Of a DNA stretch of 64,000 nucleotides, positions 26,437 to 34,964 are shown piece after piece (position 1 is the first letter of the stretch; each line of letters starts with the position of its first letter). The position numbers and the translations under genes are program-made. The DNA is taken from NCBI GenBank assembly GCA_016710325.1, contig JADJXK010000001.1, forward strand, positions 434,001-498,000. Direction: 5' to 3'. The notes below the pieces were generated by a model. It was not told the origin of the DNA. It did not search any database and saw nothing but the letters and a program-made list of their open reading frames with translations. The DNA is from Candidatus Leptofilum proximum. GTDB lineage: Bacteria > Chloroflexota > Anaerolineae > Promineifilales > Promineifilaceae.

Positions 26437-27745
26437 AGTAACAGAACCAACAATGTCAGCTCTGATAGCAATTGTAACCAACTTGCCCATTGGCACCAAT
26501 CTCGCCATGCTCCATTTTTTGTGGATGTTGGTCAGCGGTTCCTTGCTAACGCATCGAGGTGCTTTATTTCCAGCCTTGCAATCAACCGGGATTGGCGAAG
26601 AGGCGGTGCGACGCGCCTGGGCTGCCTTGCGCAGTGGGGTGTGGCAAATCAGTGAACTGATCGTCGAGTGGGATAAATACATGCAAGCCCGTCAATGGCA
26701 ACCTTGTCGTTACGAAGGCTATTATGCGGTGGCCATTGACACAACCCCGTTCTGGCGGCCCAAACTGCAAGGGTTGGCTTCCAAGTATTATCACAGTGTG
26801 GCCGAGAAAGCGTTACCGGCGGTCATTTTGGGACTGATTGCACGGGTGGGGCAGGTGAAAGGCAAACGCATCGCTTTGCCCAGCCACATGGTGCGGGTGA
26901 ATCCGCAAGACCCTGGCGAAGCGGCGCTCAAGGAATCGTTGCTCAAGAAAGCGGCTCGTGTCCTGGATTTGCTGGAAATCCTGCTGGCCGACGCTGGCTT
27001 CAAGCTCAAAGATGTCCACCAGGCCAAAGTGGCCCGTTACCTGGTCCGCTTGGCCAAAAATGGCACGGCCCGCCGTAACTACATCGCCTACACCCCAGAG
27101 CAAAGAGGCGTCAAGCCATCTTACGGTCGCCGCGTCCGGCCACGGGTGCGAAGCTACAAGGGACGGGAAATCGCCGCGACCCCAGCCGATGCGACCGTCA
27201 CCTGGCAATTGGCAACAGGCGAGGCGATAACCGCTAACGTCTGGTATGACCTGGTGCGCCCTGACGTTCAACCCAGCCCAGAGGCCGACTTGTTTGATAT
27301 CTATGCCATCAGCGACCCCCGCTATAAGGACCCTCTTTTGGTGGGCACCAATGTCAAACTGCAAGCGCCGACGGTTCATGCCCTTTACACCGACCGCTGG
27401 CCGATTGAGCAATTGCCGCTGGCGGGCAAGCAAATGGTAGGGGCTCATCGCCAGTTTGTCTTTGCTCAGGAAACTTGTCAACGCTTACCAGAGTTGGTGC
27501 TCTTGGCCGGTTCCATTCTGACGGGATTGGCAGCCTTGCATCCAACCATCCCAACTGGGTTCTGGGATAGAAATCCCCAACCAACCCCAGGCCGCTTCCG
27601 TCGGGCTTTGGCCGGTCTGCCTTTTCCGCAAAGTTACCCTTTACCAGGGCGACTTCGCCAAAAACCAGCTGTCACGGACCATTTGCCCAAAGGAATTGCC
27701 GCCCACCGCAGACAAAAACAAACAGCGGTGGCTGTTTTGACTTAG
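26429..27745 (+). CDS. IS4-superfamily transposase
   Basis: This DDE transposase has about 438 residues from the ATG at 26429; in-frame starts at 26363 (GTG) and 26387 (ATG) also exist. YAVAIDTTPFW has the first Asp, ILLADAGFKL the second and YTDRWPIEQLPLAGK the Glu in the IS4 YREK arrangement (Y-2-R-3-E-6-K). The gene looks intact. Confidence 0.88.
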   Translation: MPPVTEPTMSALIAIVTNLPIGTNLAMLHFLWMLVSGSLLTHRGALFPALQSTGIGEEAVRRAWAALRSGVWQISELIVEWDKYMQARQWQPCRYEGYYAVAIDTTPFWRPKLQGLASKYYHSVAEKALPAVILGLIARVGQVKGKRIALPSHMVRVNPQDPGEAALKESLLKKAARVLDLLEILLADAGFKLKDVHQAKVARYLVRLAKNGTARRNYIAYTPEQRGVKPSYGRRVRPRVRSYKGREIAATPADATVTWQLATGEAITANVWYDLVRPDVQPSPEADLFDIYAISDPRYKDPLLVGTNVKLQAPTVHALYTDRWPIEQLPLAGKQMVGAHRQFVFAQETCQRLPELVLLAGSILTGLAALHPTIPTGFWDRNPQPTPGRFRRALAGLPFPQSYPLPGRLRQKPAVTDHLPKGIAAHRRQKQTAVAVLT

Positions 27746-27856
27746 CTTTTGGTCTTTTTTGTCACATTTTTAAGGTTCTGTCATTGGCAAAAGATTTGCC
27801 AACGAATTTTAATTTTTCAATGAAGTCTTTTTATGTTAATTCTTTAGCGGAAACTA

Positions 27857-27885
27857 GAGAATTACCCAATTACCGAATTACTTCT
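27857..27885. repeat. AATTACCC-type repeat, right part
   Basis: GAATTACCCAATTACCGAATTAC resumes right after the IS4 element. See the left part at 26291. Confidence 0.65.
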
Positions 27886-27998
27886 CCTCTCCAACGTTTG
27901 CCCCACGCCTAAGCCCGACTATAATTCCCTCGTACCTTTACCCACACCCTAGATCCCAAATACACAGCACCAAACCTTACCAGAACAAAGGGAGACCT

Positions 27999-29582
27999 AT
28001 GTACAAAATCTTAATCTCAGACAAACTGGGGCAAGCTGGGCTGGATCGGCTCGATCTGGCCAGGGATGCCCAATACGACATGAAACCCGGCCTCAGCAAG
28101 GAAGAGCTGATGGCCATCTTGCCTGAATACGATGCCCTCATCATCCGCAGCGGCACAAAGGCTGATGCCGACATCCTGAAAGCGGGCACCAACCTCAAGG
28201 TGGTGGGCCGCGCCGGGATGGGTGTCGACAACGTAGACGTGCGCGCCGCCACAATGCGCGGCATCATCGTCATGAACACGCCGGGGGCCAACAGCATTGC
28301 CACAGCCGAACAGGCCATCGCCCTGATGTTGGCCGCCAGCCGCCACACCGCCCAGGCCCACGCCTCCGTCAAAGAGGGCGAATGGAAACGGTCGCAGTTT
28401 GTGGGCACGGAGCTGTACCGCAAAACGTTAGGCATTATTGGCTTTGGCCGGATCGGCCGTCTGGTGGCCAGGCGAGCCCAGGCGTTTGGCATGGAAATTT
28501 TGGCCTACGACCCGTACGTGTCCGAAGAAATTGGCCAGGAATTGGGCATCACGCTGGTGGACCTGGACGATTTGCTGGCCCAATCCGACTACATCAGCCT
28601 GCACACCGCCCTCATGCCCGAAACGGAAAAAATCATCAACGCGCAAACCATTGCCCAGATGAAGCCGGGCATGATTTTGATTAACGCGGCGCGCGGCAAG
28701 CTGATCGATGAAGAAGCGCTGGCGGAAGGGTTGAAAAATGGCCAGATCAAAACGGCCGCTCTCGACGTCTACCAAAAAGAGCCCCCGGAAAATAATCCGC
28801 TGATCGGCCTGCCCAACGTCATCCACACGCCGCACCTGGGCGCCAGCACGGAGGAAGCCCAGCGCGACGTGGCCACCCAGATTGTGGACCAGGTGCTGGA
28901 CGCCCTGCGCGGCACCGATTTCCGCAATGCGGTGAACCTGCCCTTCCAGGCCGGACCTGATTTTGCGGAGACACGGCCGTATATGGAGCTCGGCGAAAAA
29001 TTGGGCAAGCTGCACTGCTACCTGGCCGACGGCCCGGTGCGCCGCGTCGAAATAGAGGCACGGGGCGAAGCCGTCAACGAGCTGATCAAACCCATTGCCG
29101 CCGGACTATTGAAGGGCATCCTGGAAAAATCAATCAGTGAACAGGTGAACTACATCAACGCCCCGCTGCTGGCCGAAGAAAACGGCATCTCCGTGGGCCA
29201 AACCAAGGCTGCTGGCTCGCCCGACTATGCCAACCTCATCTCCTGCCGCGTCACCTGGGACGGCGGCGAGCGCACCCTGGCAGGCATGCTATTTGGCGGC
29301 GTGGAGCCACGCATTGTGCAGGTAGACAACTACAAGCTGGACGCCCGCCCCGACGGCCACGTGCTGGTCATGCTCAACAAAGACGTCTACGGCGTTATCG
29401 GTCAGGTGGGCACCATTCTGGCCGCCTACGAGGTGAACATCGCTGAGTGGCGCATGGGCCGCGACAAACCCGGCGGCGAAGCGCTGTCGTTCATCAACCT
29501 GGACAGCGAACCGGGCAAAGAAGTGCTGGACGCCCTGAGAAAAATCCCGGCCATCACCCAGGTGAAGCTGATAAACTTGTAA
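27999..29582 (+). CDS. serA: D-3-phosphoglycerate dehydrogenase
   Basis: This 527-residue enzyme catalyses the first step of serine synthesis (3-phosphoglycerate to 3-phosphohydroxypyruvate with NAD). The nucleotide fold contains LGIIGFGRIGRLVARRA. Conserved catalytic regions are INAARGKLIDEEAL and HTPHLGASTEEAQ. After the substrate/NAD domains comes an intervening domain (about 320-450) and a C-terminal ACT domain (about 455-525, HVLVMLNKDVYGVIGQVG) for serine feedback. Length fits the long form of the enzyme. GGGAG precedes the ATG. Confidence 0.97.
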   Translation: MYKILISDKLGQAGLDRLDLARDAQYDMKPGLSKEELMAILPEYDALIIRSGTKADADILKAGTNLKVVGRAGMGVDNVDVRAATMRGIIVMNTPGANSIATAEQAIALMLAASRHTAQAHASVKEGEWKRSQFVGTELYRKTLGIIGFGRIGRLVARRAQAFGMEILAYDPYVSEEIGQELGITLVDLDDLLAQSDYISLHTALMPETEKIINAQTIAQMKPGMILINAARGKLIDEEALAEGLKNGQIKTAALDVYQKEPPENNPLIGLPNVIHTPHLGASTEEAQRDVATQIVDQVLDALRGTDFRNAVNLPFQAGPDFAETRPYMELGEKLGKLHCYLADGPVRRVEIEARGEAVNELIKPIAAGLLKGILEKSISEQVNYINAPLLAEENGISVGQTKAAGSPDYANLISCRVTWDGGERTLAGMLFGGVEPRIVQVDNYKLDARPDGHVLVMLNKDVYGVIGQVGTILAAYEVNIAEWRMGRDKPGGEALSFINLDSEPGKEVLDALRKIPAITQVKLINL

Positions 29583-29594
29583 ATTTTTGTGCAA

Positions 29595-29625
29595 TGTAGA
29601 GACGTTGCAATGCAACGTCTCTACA
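29595..29625. terminator. 31-bp palindrome between serA and a convergent gene
   Basis: TGTAGAGACGTTGCA and TGCAACGTCTCTACA are perfect 15-base inverted repeats around one A. It lies between two convergent genes and could end transcription both ways. The same kind of GTAGAGACGTTGCA palindrome is, as I recall, abundant in filamentous cyanobacteria. Confidence 0.6.
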
Positions 29626-29627
29626 TG

Positions 29628-31376
29628 TTAACGGCGGCGGAGCCAGATGAAGGCCACCGCCAGGGCGACAACGCCAGCCCCACCCAGCAGCCAGATACCT
29701 ACGTTTGATTCCGGAGTCTCGGCAACGGCCGTTTCTTCCCCCACCACATCTTCCACCTCCACAATTACCCCCTCACCGCCAGCAGCCGCATCGACCGCTT
29801 CCGTTGCCGTGGGCACGGCGGCCACTTCGGTGACGGGTGATGTTTCGGTAGGCGGAACGGCCGTATTGGTCGCCGCGGGTGTGTTCGAGGGCACAGGCAC
29901 GGGGATCATGTTGGTGGCCGTGGGATACGGCGTTTCGGTGGGGCCAGAGGTGGGAGATGGCAGCGCTGTGTCCGCAGGCGCACTGCTGGACGTCACCGCT
30001 GATGGCGCCGTCGAGCCGCCTTCAGTCGTTACCCCTTCTTCCACCAGGAACACCGGCGCGCCGCCCATGTAACATTCCCCGGCGCAGCGCGCCCCGGCCA
30101 GCACGACGGAATAGCTGCCACCGGTTGGCGTGATGGGCGTTTCCGCACCAGTAATCGGGTCTACCAGCACGGCCGATTCGGCCAGGGCGGGCACGTTGAG
30201 CGTGACGCGACTGGCCGTGCGCGCCCACAGCACCCGCGTGACGCCCTCCGGCCGGTTAAAGCGCACGATGGTATAGTTACCGCCCTGCTCGCGCTGCAAC
30301 GGGTAGGTAAACCCGGCCAGATATTTGATGGTGTTTTGGTAGGCGTAAAAAGCAGGGCGCTTGGAGAAGTCGTACGGCCGTATCAACCCCCAAGACTCCT
30401 CACCCGGCGCAATGTTAATGTCGATCAGCTTATACACGGAAATCCGCCCCGCTCCCGAGTAAAAGCCCAGGGCATACGCCTGCACGATGTACCACGCCTG
30501 CTGCTCCAGGTCCAGCTCAAACGCCTGCACCTGCACCGGCCACTCCGGGTCCGTGCTGGGCCGGGCGTTGGTTTCGTTAATCCACACCGGCTTCAGCGGA
30601 ATGCCTGCCTGCTGCTGGGCGGCAAAGGCACTGCCCACAATTTGCGGAATCGTTTCCGGGCGGAAGTAGATGTGCAGCGAGATGATGTCGAAATAGTAGT
30701 TGTTGTCTGCCGCATCGGGATCGGCGGCGACCATTTGCAGGAAGCGGCCCAGCCAGCTGGGATCGTGCCAGTAGGTCATGCCGCCCAGGTGGATTTTGGC
30801 GTTGGGGTCCACCTGCTTGATCGACTGGTAAGCCACTTTCACCAGCTGGTAATAATCGGCCATCGAGCCGCTGAACTCGTGCCCGTAGACGTCTGGGGCG
30901 ATGTCCGGCTCGTTCCAGATGATCCAGTTGTGCACGCCGTGGGCGCTGTAGTAAGACGCCACCCGCCGGGTGTAGTTGGCCCACAAGTTGCCCGGATCGT
31001 CGATGGGCAGGTAGAGACCGCGCGGCACGCCGGAAGCGGGTTCGCCGTCCGTGGCCCAGGTGGGCGTGTTTTTTAGCAGACCGGTCACCTGCCGCCCCTG
31101 GGCGGTGGCTTCGGCCAGCCACTCCTCGTGGACGTGCAGGGTATTCCAATCGTTGGGGCCGGTGGGCTGGATTTCGTTCCAGTAAAAGAGAATGCGCTCC
31201 CAGCCAACGCCGAGTTCAGACGCTTCGCCGGGCGCCCAAAACGACTCCACCGCACCAAAGCGGGGATCGCGGGCTGATTGGGCAGTGGCGGGGGGAACGG
31301 CCGTTTCCGGCCACACCCACACGCCAAGCAGTAAAAACAAAACAAGTAATTTGAACCAGTGTTTACGATTTATCAA
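29628..31376 (-). CDS. Secreted, membrane-anchored clan-A glycoside hydrolase
   Basis: This 582-residue protein begins with a signal peptide (LLVLFLLLGVWVWPE). A TIM-barrel domain at about 40-360 shows the acid/base WNEPD and a probable nucleophile Glu in VWINETNARP, as in GH39/GH5-like clan A enzymes. A beta-sandwich-like segment follows, then a Pro/Thr/Ser-rich linker (about 450-545), a C-terminal helix (LLGGAGVVALAVAFIWL) and RRR. The layout suggests a cell-surface enzyme acting on polysaccharide. ACGGCCGT copies lie in the signal and linker codons (PETAV, TNTAV, EETAV). Confidence 0.82.
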   Translation of the reverse strand: MINRKHWFKLLVLFLLLGVWVWPETAVPPATAQSARDPRFGAVESFWAPGEASELGVGWERILFYWNEIQPTGPNDWNTLHVHEEWLAEATAQGRQVTGLLKNTPTWATDGEPASGVPRGLYLPIDDPGNLWANYTRRVASYYSAHGVHNWIIWNEPDIAPDVYGHEFSGSMADYYQLVKVAYQSIKQVDPNAKIHLGGMTYWHDPSWLGRFLQMVAADPDAADNNYYFDIISLHIYFRPETIPQIVGSAFAAQQQAGIPLKPVWINETNARPSTDPEWPVQVQAFELDLEQQAWYIVQAYALGFYSGAGRISVYKLIDINIAPGEESWGLIRPYDFSKRPAFYAYQNTIKYLAGFTYPLQREQGGNYTIVRFNRPEGVTRVLWARTASRVTLNVPALAESAVLVDPITGAETPITPTGGSYSVVLAGARCAGECYMGGAPVFLVEEGVTTEGGSTAPSAVTSSSAPADTALPSPTSGPTETPYPTATNMIPVPVPSNTPAATNTAVPPTETSPVTEVAAVPTATEAVDAAAGGEGVIVEVEDVVGEETAVAETPESNVGIWLLGGAGVVALAVAFIWLRRR

Positions 31377-31388
31377 TGAGAATACTCC

Positions 31389-32177
31389 CTATTCAGTAAT
31401 ACCTTTAACTGCCCAGGCTCTGGCAACAAGCGATATTGAACCATCTTCCCTAATTGGCAGCGCCGCATGAACCCTGTCTTCAAGCTTTTGTCTTTGTTTT
31501 GGCGTCAAGCTCATGACATAAGCAGGCGCCGGCCCCACATGGCCCAGAAATGGCGCCCAATAATCAACAAAACCCTGAAAGTGAGTGACCACCTCAATAG
31601 GTATGCCCACAATCTGCTTTAAGCCACATTTGTCAACCAACGATTCAAGCTCATCGCGCTGGCAAAGTGGAAAGCGCACGCCCTCATCCAAAGCTTCGGC
31701 ATTTTTATCGAGCGCCACCGCTGCATTCCAAAAATAGCGCAGCATTTCCATGCCCTCTGCATAATCCCACAAGAAAATCCCAACGGTGCCCCCTGGCTTG
31801 GTAACTCTTAACATCTCGGCTATCGCCGCTTCAGGCTGAGGAACAAAATTGAGCACAAGTCCGGAGACCGCAGCATCAAACTGATTGGCCTCTAGTTCCA
31901 GGGATTGAGCGAGACCAACCCTAAATTGCACGGCCGTATCAGGCACCATCTGGCGGGCAAAGGCAACAAATTCAGGCGAGGCATCAACGGAAACAATGCT
32001 TTGGGGCCGATTTGTCTCTAGAATTTGTTTGGTAAGAGAACCCGTGCCGCAGCCAACGTCTAGCCACTTACTGTTTGGCGGCACGGCAAGCCAGCGCAAA
32101 AACTCACGAGCAATTAAATGACTCCAGCGACCCATAAATCGTTCGTATGAATTTCCATTCTGCCAGGCACCATTCAT
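31389..32177 (-). CDS. Class I SAM-dependent methyltransferase
   Basis: This 262-residue protein has motif I LDVGCGTGSLTKQIL, motif II VSVDASPEFVAFA and MLRVTKPGGTVGIFLWDY. This is the Methyltransf_11/25 fold, resembling small-molecule methyltransferases of the UbiE group. The acceptor is unknown. Confidence 0.88.
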   Translation of the reverse strand: MNGAWQNGNSYERFMGRWSHLIAREFLRWLAVPPNSKWLDVGCGTGSLTKQILETNRPQSIVSVDASPEFVAFARQMVPDTAVQFRVGLAQSLELEANQFDAAVSGLVLNFVPQPEAAIAEMLRVTKPGGTVGIFLWDYAEGMEMLRYFWNAAVALDKNAEALDEGVRFPLCQRDELESLVDKCGLKQIVGIPIEVVTHFQGFVDYWAPFLGHVGPAPAYVMSLTPKQRQKLEDRVHAALPIREDGSISLVARAWAVKGITE

Positions 32178-32217
32178 GTGTTGTTAAATTCCCTTATGCA
32201 TGAGTTGCGCCGTCGAT

Positions 32218-32223
32218 TATAAT
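32218..32223 (+). promoter_or_regulatory. Probable -10 box of the pentaheme cytochrome gene
   Basis: TATAAT lies 50 bases before the cytochrome ATG and is followed at once by ACGGCCGT (32224). The -35 region is weak. Confidence 0.4.
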
Positions 32224-32272
32224 ACGGCCGTATCCATCCGGGTACTCTCATCCCAAATCGTAGAGGTATCGT

Positions 32273-34144
32273 ATGCGTAGAACCGTTCTCATTCTTGTCT
32301 CCACCAGCCTCACTCTCCTCATGATCGCCACCCTTTTTGCCATGCTCAACCAACCAACAACCGCCACCGCCGAGGCCGCTTTGCCAGCCAACCATCCGGC
32401 GACTGGCCCAAATGGTGTCCCGGCAACGGCCGTTCTCTCCACCACTACCCTGCTCGACTTCTTCCAGCCGGGCACCCAGCCAAACCACATTACCGACACG
32501 ATTGACAGCCCGGAAAGCTGCATCGGCTGCCACGCGGGGTACAGCAGCCAGGTGGACCAACCGGCCGAGTATGAGCCGTGGACCGGCTGGGCGGGCAGCA
32601 TGATGGCCCAGGCCGGGCGCGATCCGCTCTTTTACGCTGCGCTGGATATTGCCAACGCCGACGTGGCCTTTGGCGGCGACTTTTGCCTGCGCTGTCATTT
32701 GCCAAGAGGGTGGTTAGACGGCCGTTCCACCCCCACCGATGGCTCGGCGATGACGGCCGTTGACCAGGAAGGCATCCAGTGTGAGGTGTGCCACCGGATG
32801 GTTGATCCCACCTACAGCGACGAAAATCCCGCCCGCGACCTGACCGTCCTGGCGACCATCACCAGCCCGGTGACCTTTGCCGGGAACGCCAGCCTGGTCA
32901 TCGACACGGCCGATTACCGGCGCGGTCCCTTCGACGTGGTGGCCGACAACGGCTTCGACCCGCACAAACCGGCCGCCGGGGCGCTGGACACGTTGCAATC
33001 CCCCTATCACCGGGACGCCGCCCTGTGCGGCAGCTGCCACGACATCAGCAATCCGCTGCTCACCTGGGATGAGCTCAGCCAGAGCTACGTGTTCAACGAC
33101 ATGAACCAGCCGTTCACCGACGCCACCGCCCTATTCCCCGTCGAGCGCACCTACAGCGAGTGGCGGCTGAGCGACTTCAACACGCCGCAGGGGGTGGCCC
33201 TGCCCCAGTTTGGCGGCAACAAAAGCACCGTGTCCACCTGCCAGGACTGCCACATGCGCGATGTGACCGGCGTGGGCGGCGCGTTTTTTGGCAATGCCAG
33301 CAGCAGCGTCGTGCGCGACGATTTGCCCCTGCATGACCTGACCGGGGCCAATAACTGGGTCCCCACGATTATTCCGCAGCATCCCGCCTTTAGCGCCACC
33401 TTCAGCACCGAGCCTTACGCCGCCGAACGCTTGGCGGCGCTCAACGCCGGGGTCGACCGGGCCACCGCGATGCTGCAAAACGCCGCCGAACTGGACATTG
33501 AGCTGACGGGCACGCAGCTGGTCGTGACGATCACCAACAACAGCGGGCACAAGCTGCCCACGGGCTACATCGAAGGGCGGCGCATGTGGCTGCAAGTGGA
33601 GGCATACGACGCCAGCGGCGCGCTCATCTACAGCTCCGGCGCGTACGACGCCGCCACTGGCACGCTCACAGAGGACGCCGCTTTGCAGCTGTACGAGGCC
33701 AGACACGGCATCTCGCCCGACCTGGCGGCGCAGCTGGGGCTGCCCGCGGGCGAATCGTTCCACTTTTTGCTCAACAACGAGATTCTGAATGACAACCGCA
33801 TCCCCCCACGCGGCTACAGCTTTGCCGCCTTTGCCGCGGCTGGCGCAGCGCCTTACAGCAACGGCTCACCCGACCCCACGCGCTACGCCGATGGGCAATA
33901 TTGGGACACCACGATCTACACGCTGCCCGCCGAGCCAGACGTGGTAATTGTGCGGCTGCTGCACCAGGTAGCCTCACGCGAGTACATCGAATTTTTGCGG
34001 GACAACAGCCCATTTTTGGGTGGTCCCAACAGCAATGGGCAGATTTTGTATGAGCTGTGGGAGGGGAACGGCCGTTCCACCCCCACCATCATGGCCCAAA
34101 AAGCAATCGGCCTGGCAACTTATCTGCCTTTTGTGCAAAGGTAG
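32273..34144 (+). CDS. Secreted pentaheme c-type cytochrome
   Basis: This 623-residue protein has a signal peptide (TVLILVSTSLTLLMIATLFAML) and five CxxCH haem sites: CIGCH, CLRCH, CEVCH, CGSCH and CQDCH, all in the first 330 residues. The rest lacks Cys motifs and may be a beta-rich domain. It would carry electrons outside the membrane. No cytochrome maturation or partner oxidoreductase gene is adjacent, so donor and acceptor are unknown. It ends in ATYLPFVQR, the same type of tail as the secreted protein ending at 41593. Confidence 0.88.
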   Translation: MRRTVLILVSTSLTLLMIATLFAMLNQPTTATAEAALPANHPATGPNGVPATAVLSTTTLLDFFQPGTQPNHITDTIDSPESCIGCHAGYSSQVDQPAEYEPWTGWAGSMMAQAGRDPLFYAALDIANADVAFGGDFCLRCHLPRGWLDGRSTPTDGSAMTAVDQEGIQCEVCHRMVDPTYSDENPARDLTVLATITSPVTFAGNASLVIDTADYRRGPFDVVADNGFDPHKPAAGALDTLQSPYHRDAALCGSCHDISNPLLTWDELSQSYVFNDMNQPFTDATALFPVERTYSEWRLSDFNTPQGVALPQFGGNKSTVSTCQDCHMRDVTGVGGAFFGNASSSVVRDDLPLHDLTGANNWVPTIIPQHPAFSATFSTEPYAAERLAALNAGVDRATAMLQNAAELDIELTGTQLVVTITNNSGHKLPTGYIEGRRMWLQVEAYDASGALIYSSGAYDAATGTLTEDAALQLYEARHGISPDLAAQLGLPAGESFHFLLNNEILNDNRIPPRGYSFAAFAAAGAAPYSNGSPDPTRYADGQYWDTTIYTLPAEPDVVIVRLLHQVASREYIEFLRDNSPFLGGPNSNGQILYELWEGNGRSTPTIMAQKAIGLATYLPFVQR

Positions 34145-34721
34145 TCGTGTCGGCGTGGTGCGTGAAACGTGAAACGTAACCAATTTCTTTTTCCATGCGC
34201 GCCACGGCAAACGGTGTGTCGTCGGGCAGAATGACGTCCAGGCGTTCCTGCACCGCAAAACCTACGGCCGTATACAGCGGCTCACCGGTACGCGTCGCCA
34301 GCAGTTCCAGCCTGGAGAAGCCCGCCTGCCGGGCTGCGTTTTCTGCGGCCAGTAGCAGCGCCCGGCCGATGCCCTGGCGAGCCGCCTGTGGGTGCACAAA
34401 CATGGCGCGGATTTTGGCCGCATCATACAAAGGATTCAAAAAGACGTCCTTTTCCGGGAGCTCGTAGGCTTCATCGCCGTTGTACAACGATTTGCGCCTG
34501 CTCCAGCCACCACAGCCCAGGATACGGCCGTTGGCCTCGGCCACAAAATAGGTGCCATCTTCAATGAGTTTGGCATCCACCCCATACGCGTGTTGCAGCG
34601 CGCTGTCAATTTGCGCCTGGGTGTAATCCGGCGCATTAAGCTGCCGCACGGCTTCTACCACGAGCTGCTCCAGAATGGGGAGGTCGGCCCAAACGGCCCG
34701 GCGAATGCGATAAGGGATCAT
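34089..34721 (-). CDS. GNAT-family N-acetyltransferase
   Basis: This 210-residue acetyltransferase has the acetyl-CoA signature IRAMFVHPQAARQGIGRALLLAAE and the YTAVGF end motif. Its 3' end overlaps the convergent cytochrome gene by 56 bases, so the last 18 or so residues are an unusual tail beyond the normal domain end. Substrate unknown. Confidence 0.85.
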   Translation of the reverse strand: MIPYRIRRAVWADLPILEQLVVEAVRQLNAPDYTQAQIDSALQHAYGVDAKLIEDGTYFVAEANGRILGCGGWSRRKSLYNGDEAYELPEKDVFLNPLYDAAKIRAMFVHPQAARQGIGRALLLAAENAARQAGFSRLELLATRTGEPLYTAVGFAVQERLDVILPDDTPFAVARMEKEIGYVSRFTHHADTTTFAQKADKLPGRLLFGP

Positions 34722-34899
34722 AAATAATCTCCTGTGTTGCGTTTGTTATGGTAGGGAGAGTGTAGAGGGGAACGGCCGTTCTCACAGCCAGCGGAAGTCG
34801 GGAGGGCAGGATGACCTTGGCCAGCAGCAACCCCTGACAAAAGTAATTGGGGCGAGGATTTTTCGGGGGTTGGAACGGCCGTTGCTTCACAAAGACAAA

Positions 34900-34938
34900 G
34901 GCGCCACGCACAGCCGAAGGCTTGCTGTGCGCGGCGCC
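34900..34938 (-). terminator. Terminator-like hairpin of the large hypothetical gene
   Basis: GGCGCCACGCACAGC and GCTGTGCGCGGCGCC pair with one mismatch pair around a nine-base loop. On the minus strand a T-rich run follows, as expected for termination of the gene ending at 34965. One ACGGCCGT (34876) lies just beyond. Confidence 0.65.
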
Positions 34939-34964
34939 GTCAAGATGGGGTCAGAGGTCGAGCT

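Larger units (their letters stand above)
26336..27862 (+). mobile_element. IS4-family insertion sequence
   Basis: The element carries one transposase gene. Its ends show imperfect inverted repeats of about 17 bases: TTCTCTACTTTCCGCTAA at left and the inverse of TTCTCTAGTTTCCGCTAA at right. It lacks ACGGCCGT and lies in an AATTACCC repeat. Exact ends and target duplication were not fixed by eye. Confidence 0.7.

Noticed and set aside
34089..34144. Overlap of cytochrome and GNAT genes as an assembly error
   Set aside because: Both frames are coherent up to their stops and the overlap affects only the GNAT tail, so a natural convergent overlap is simpler.
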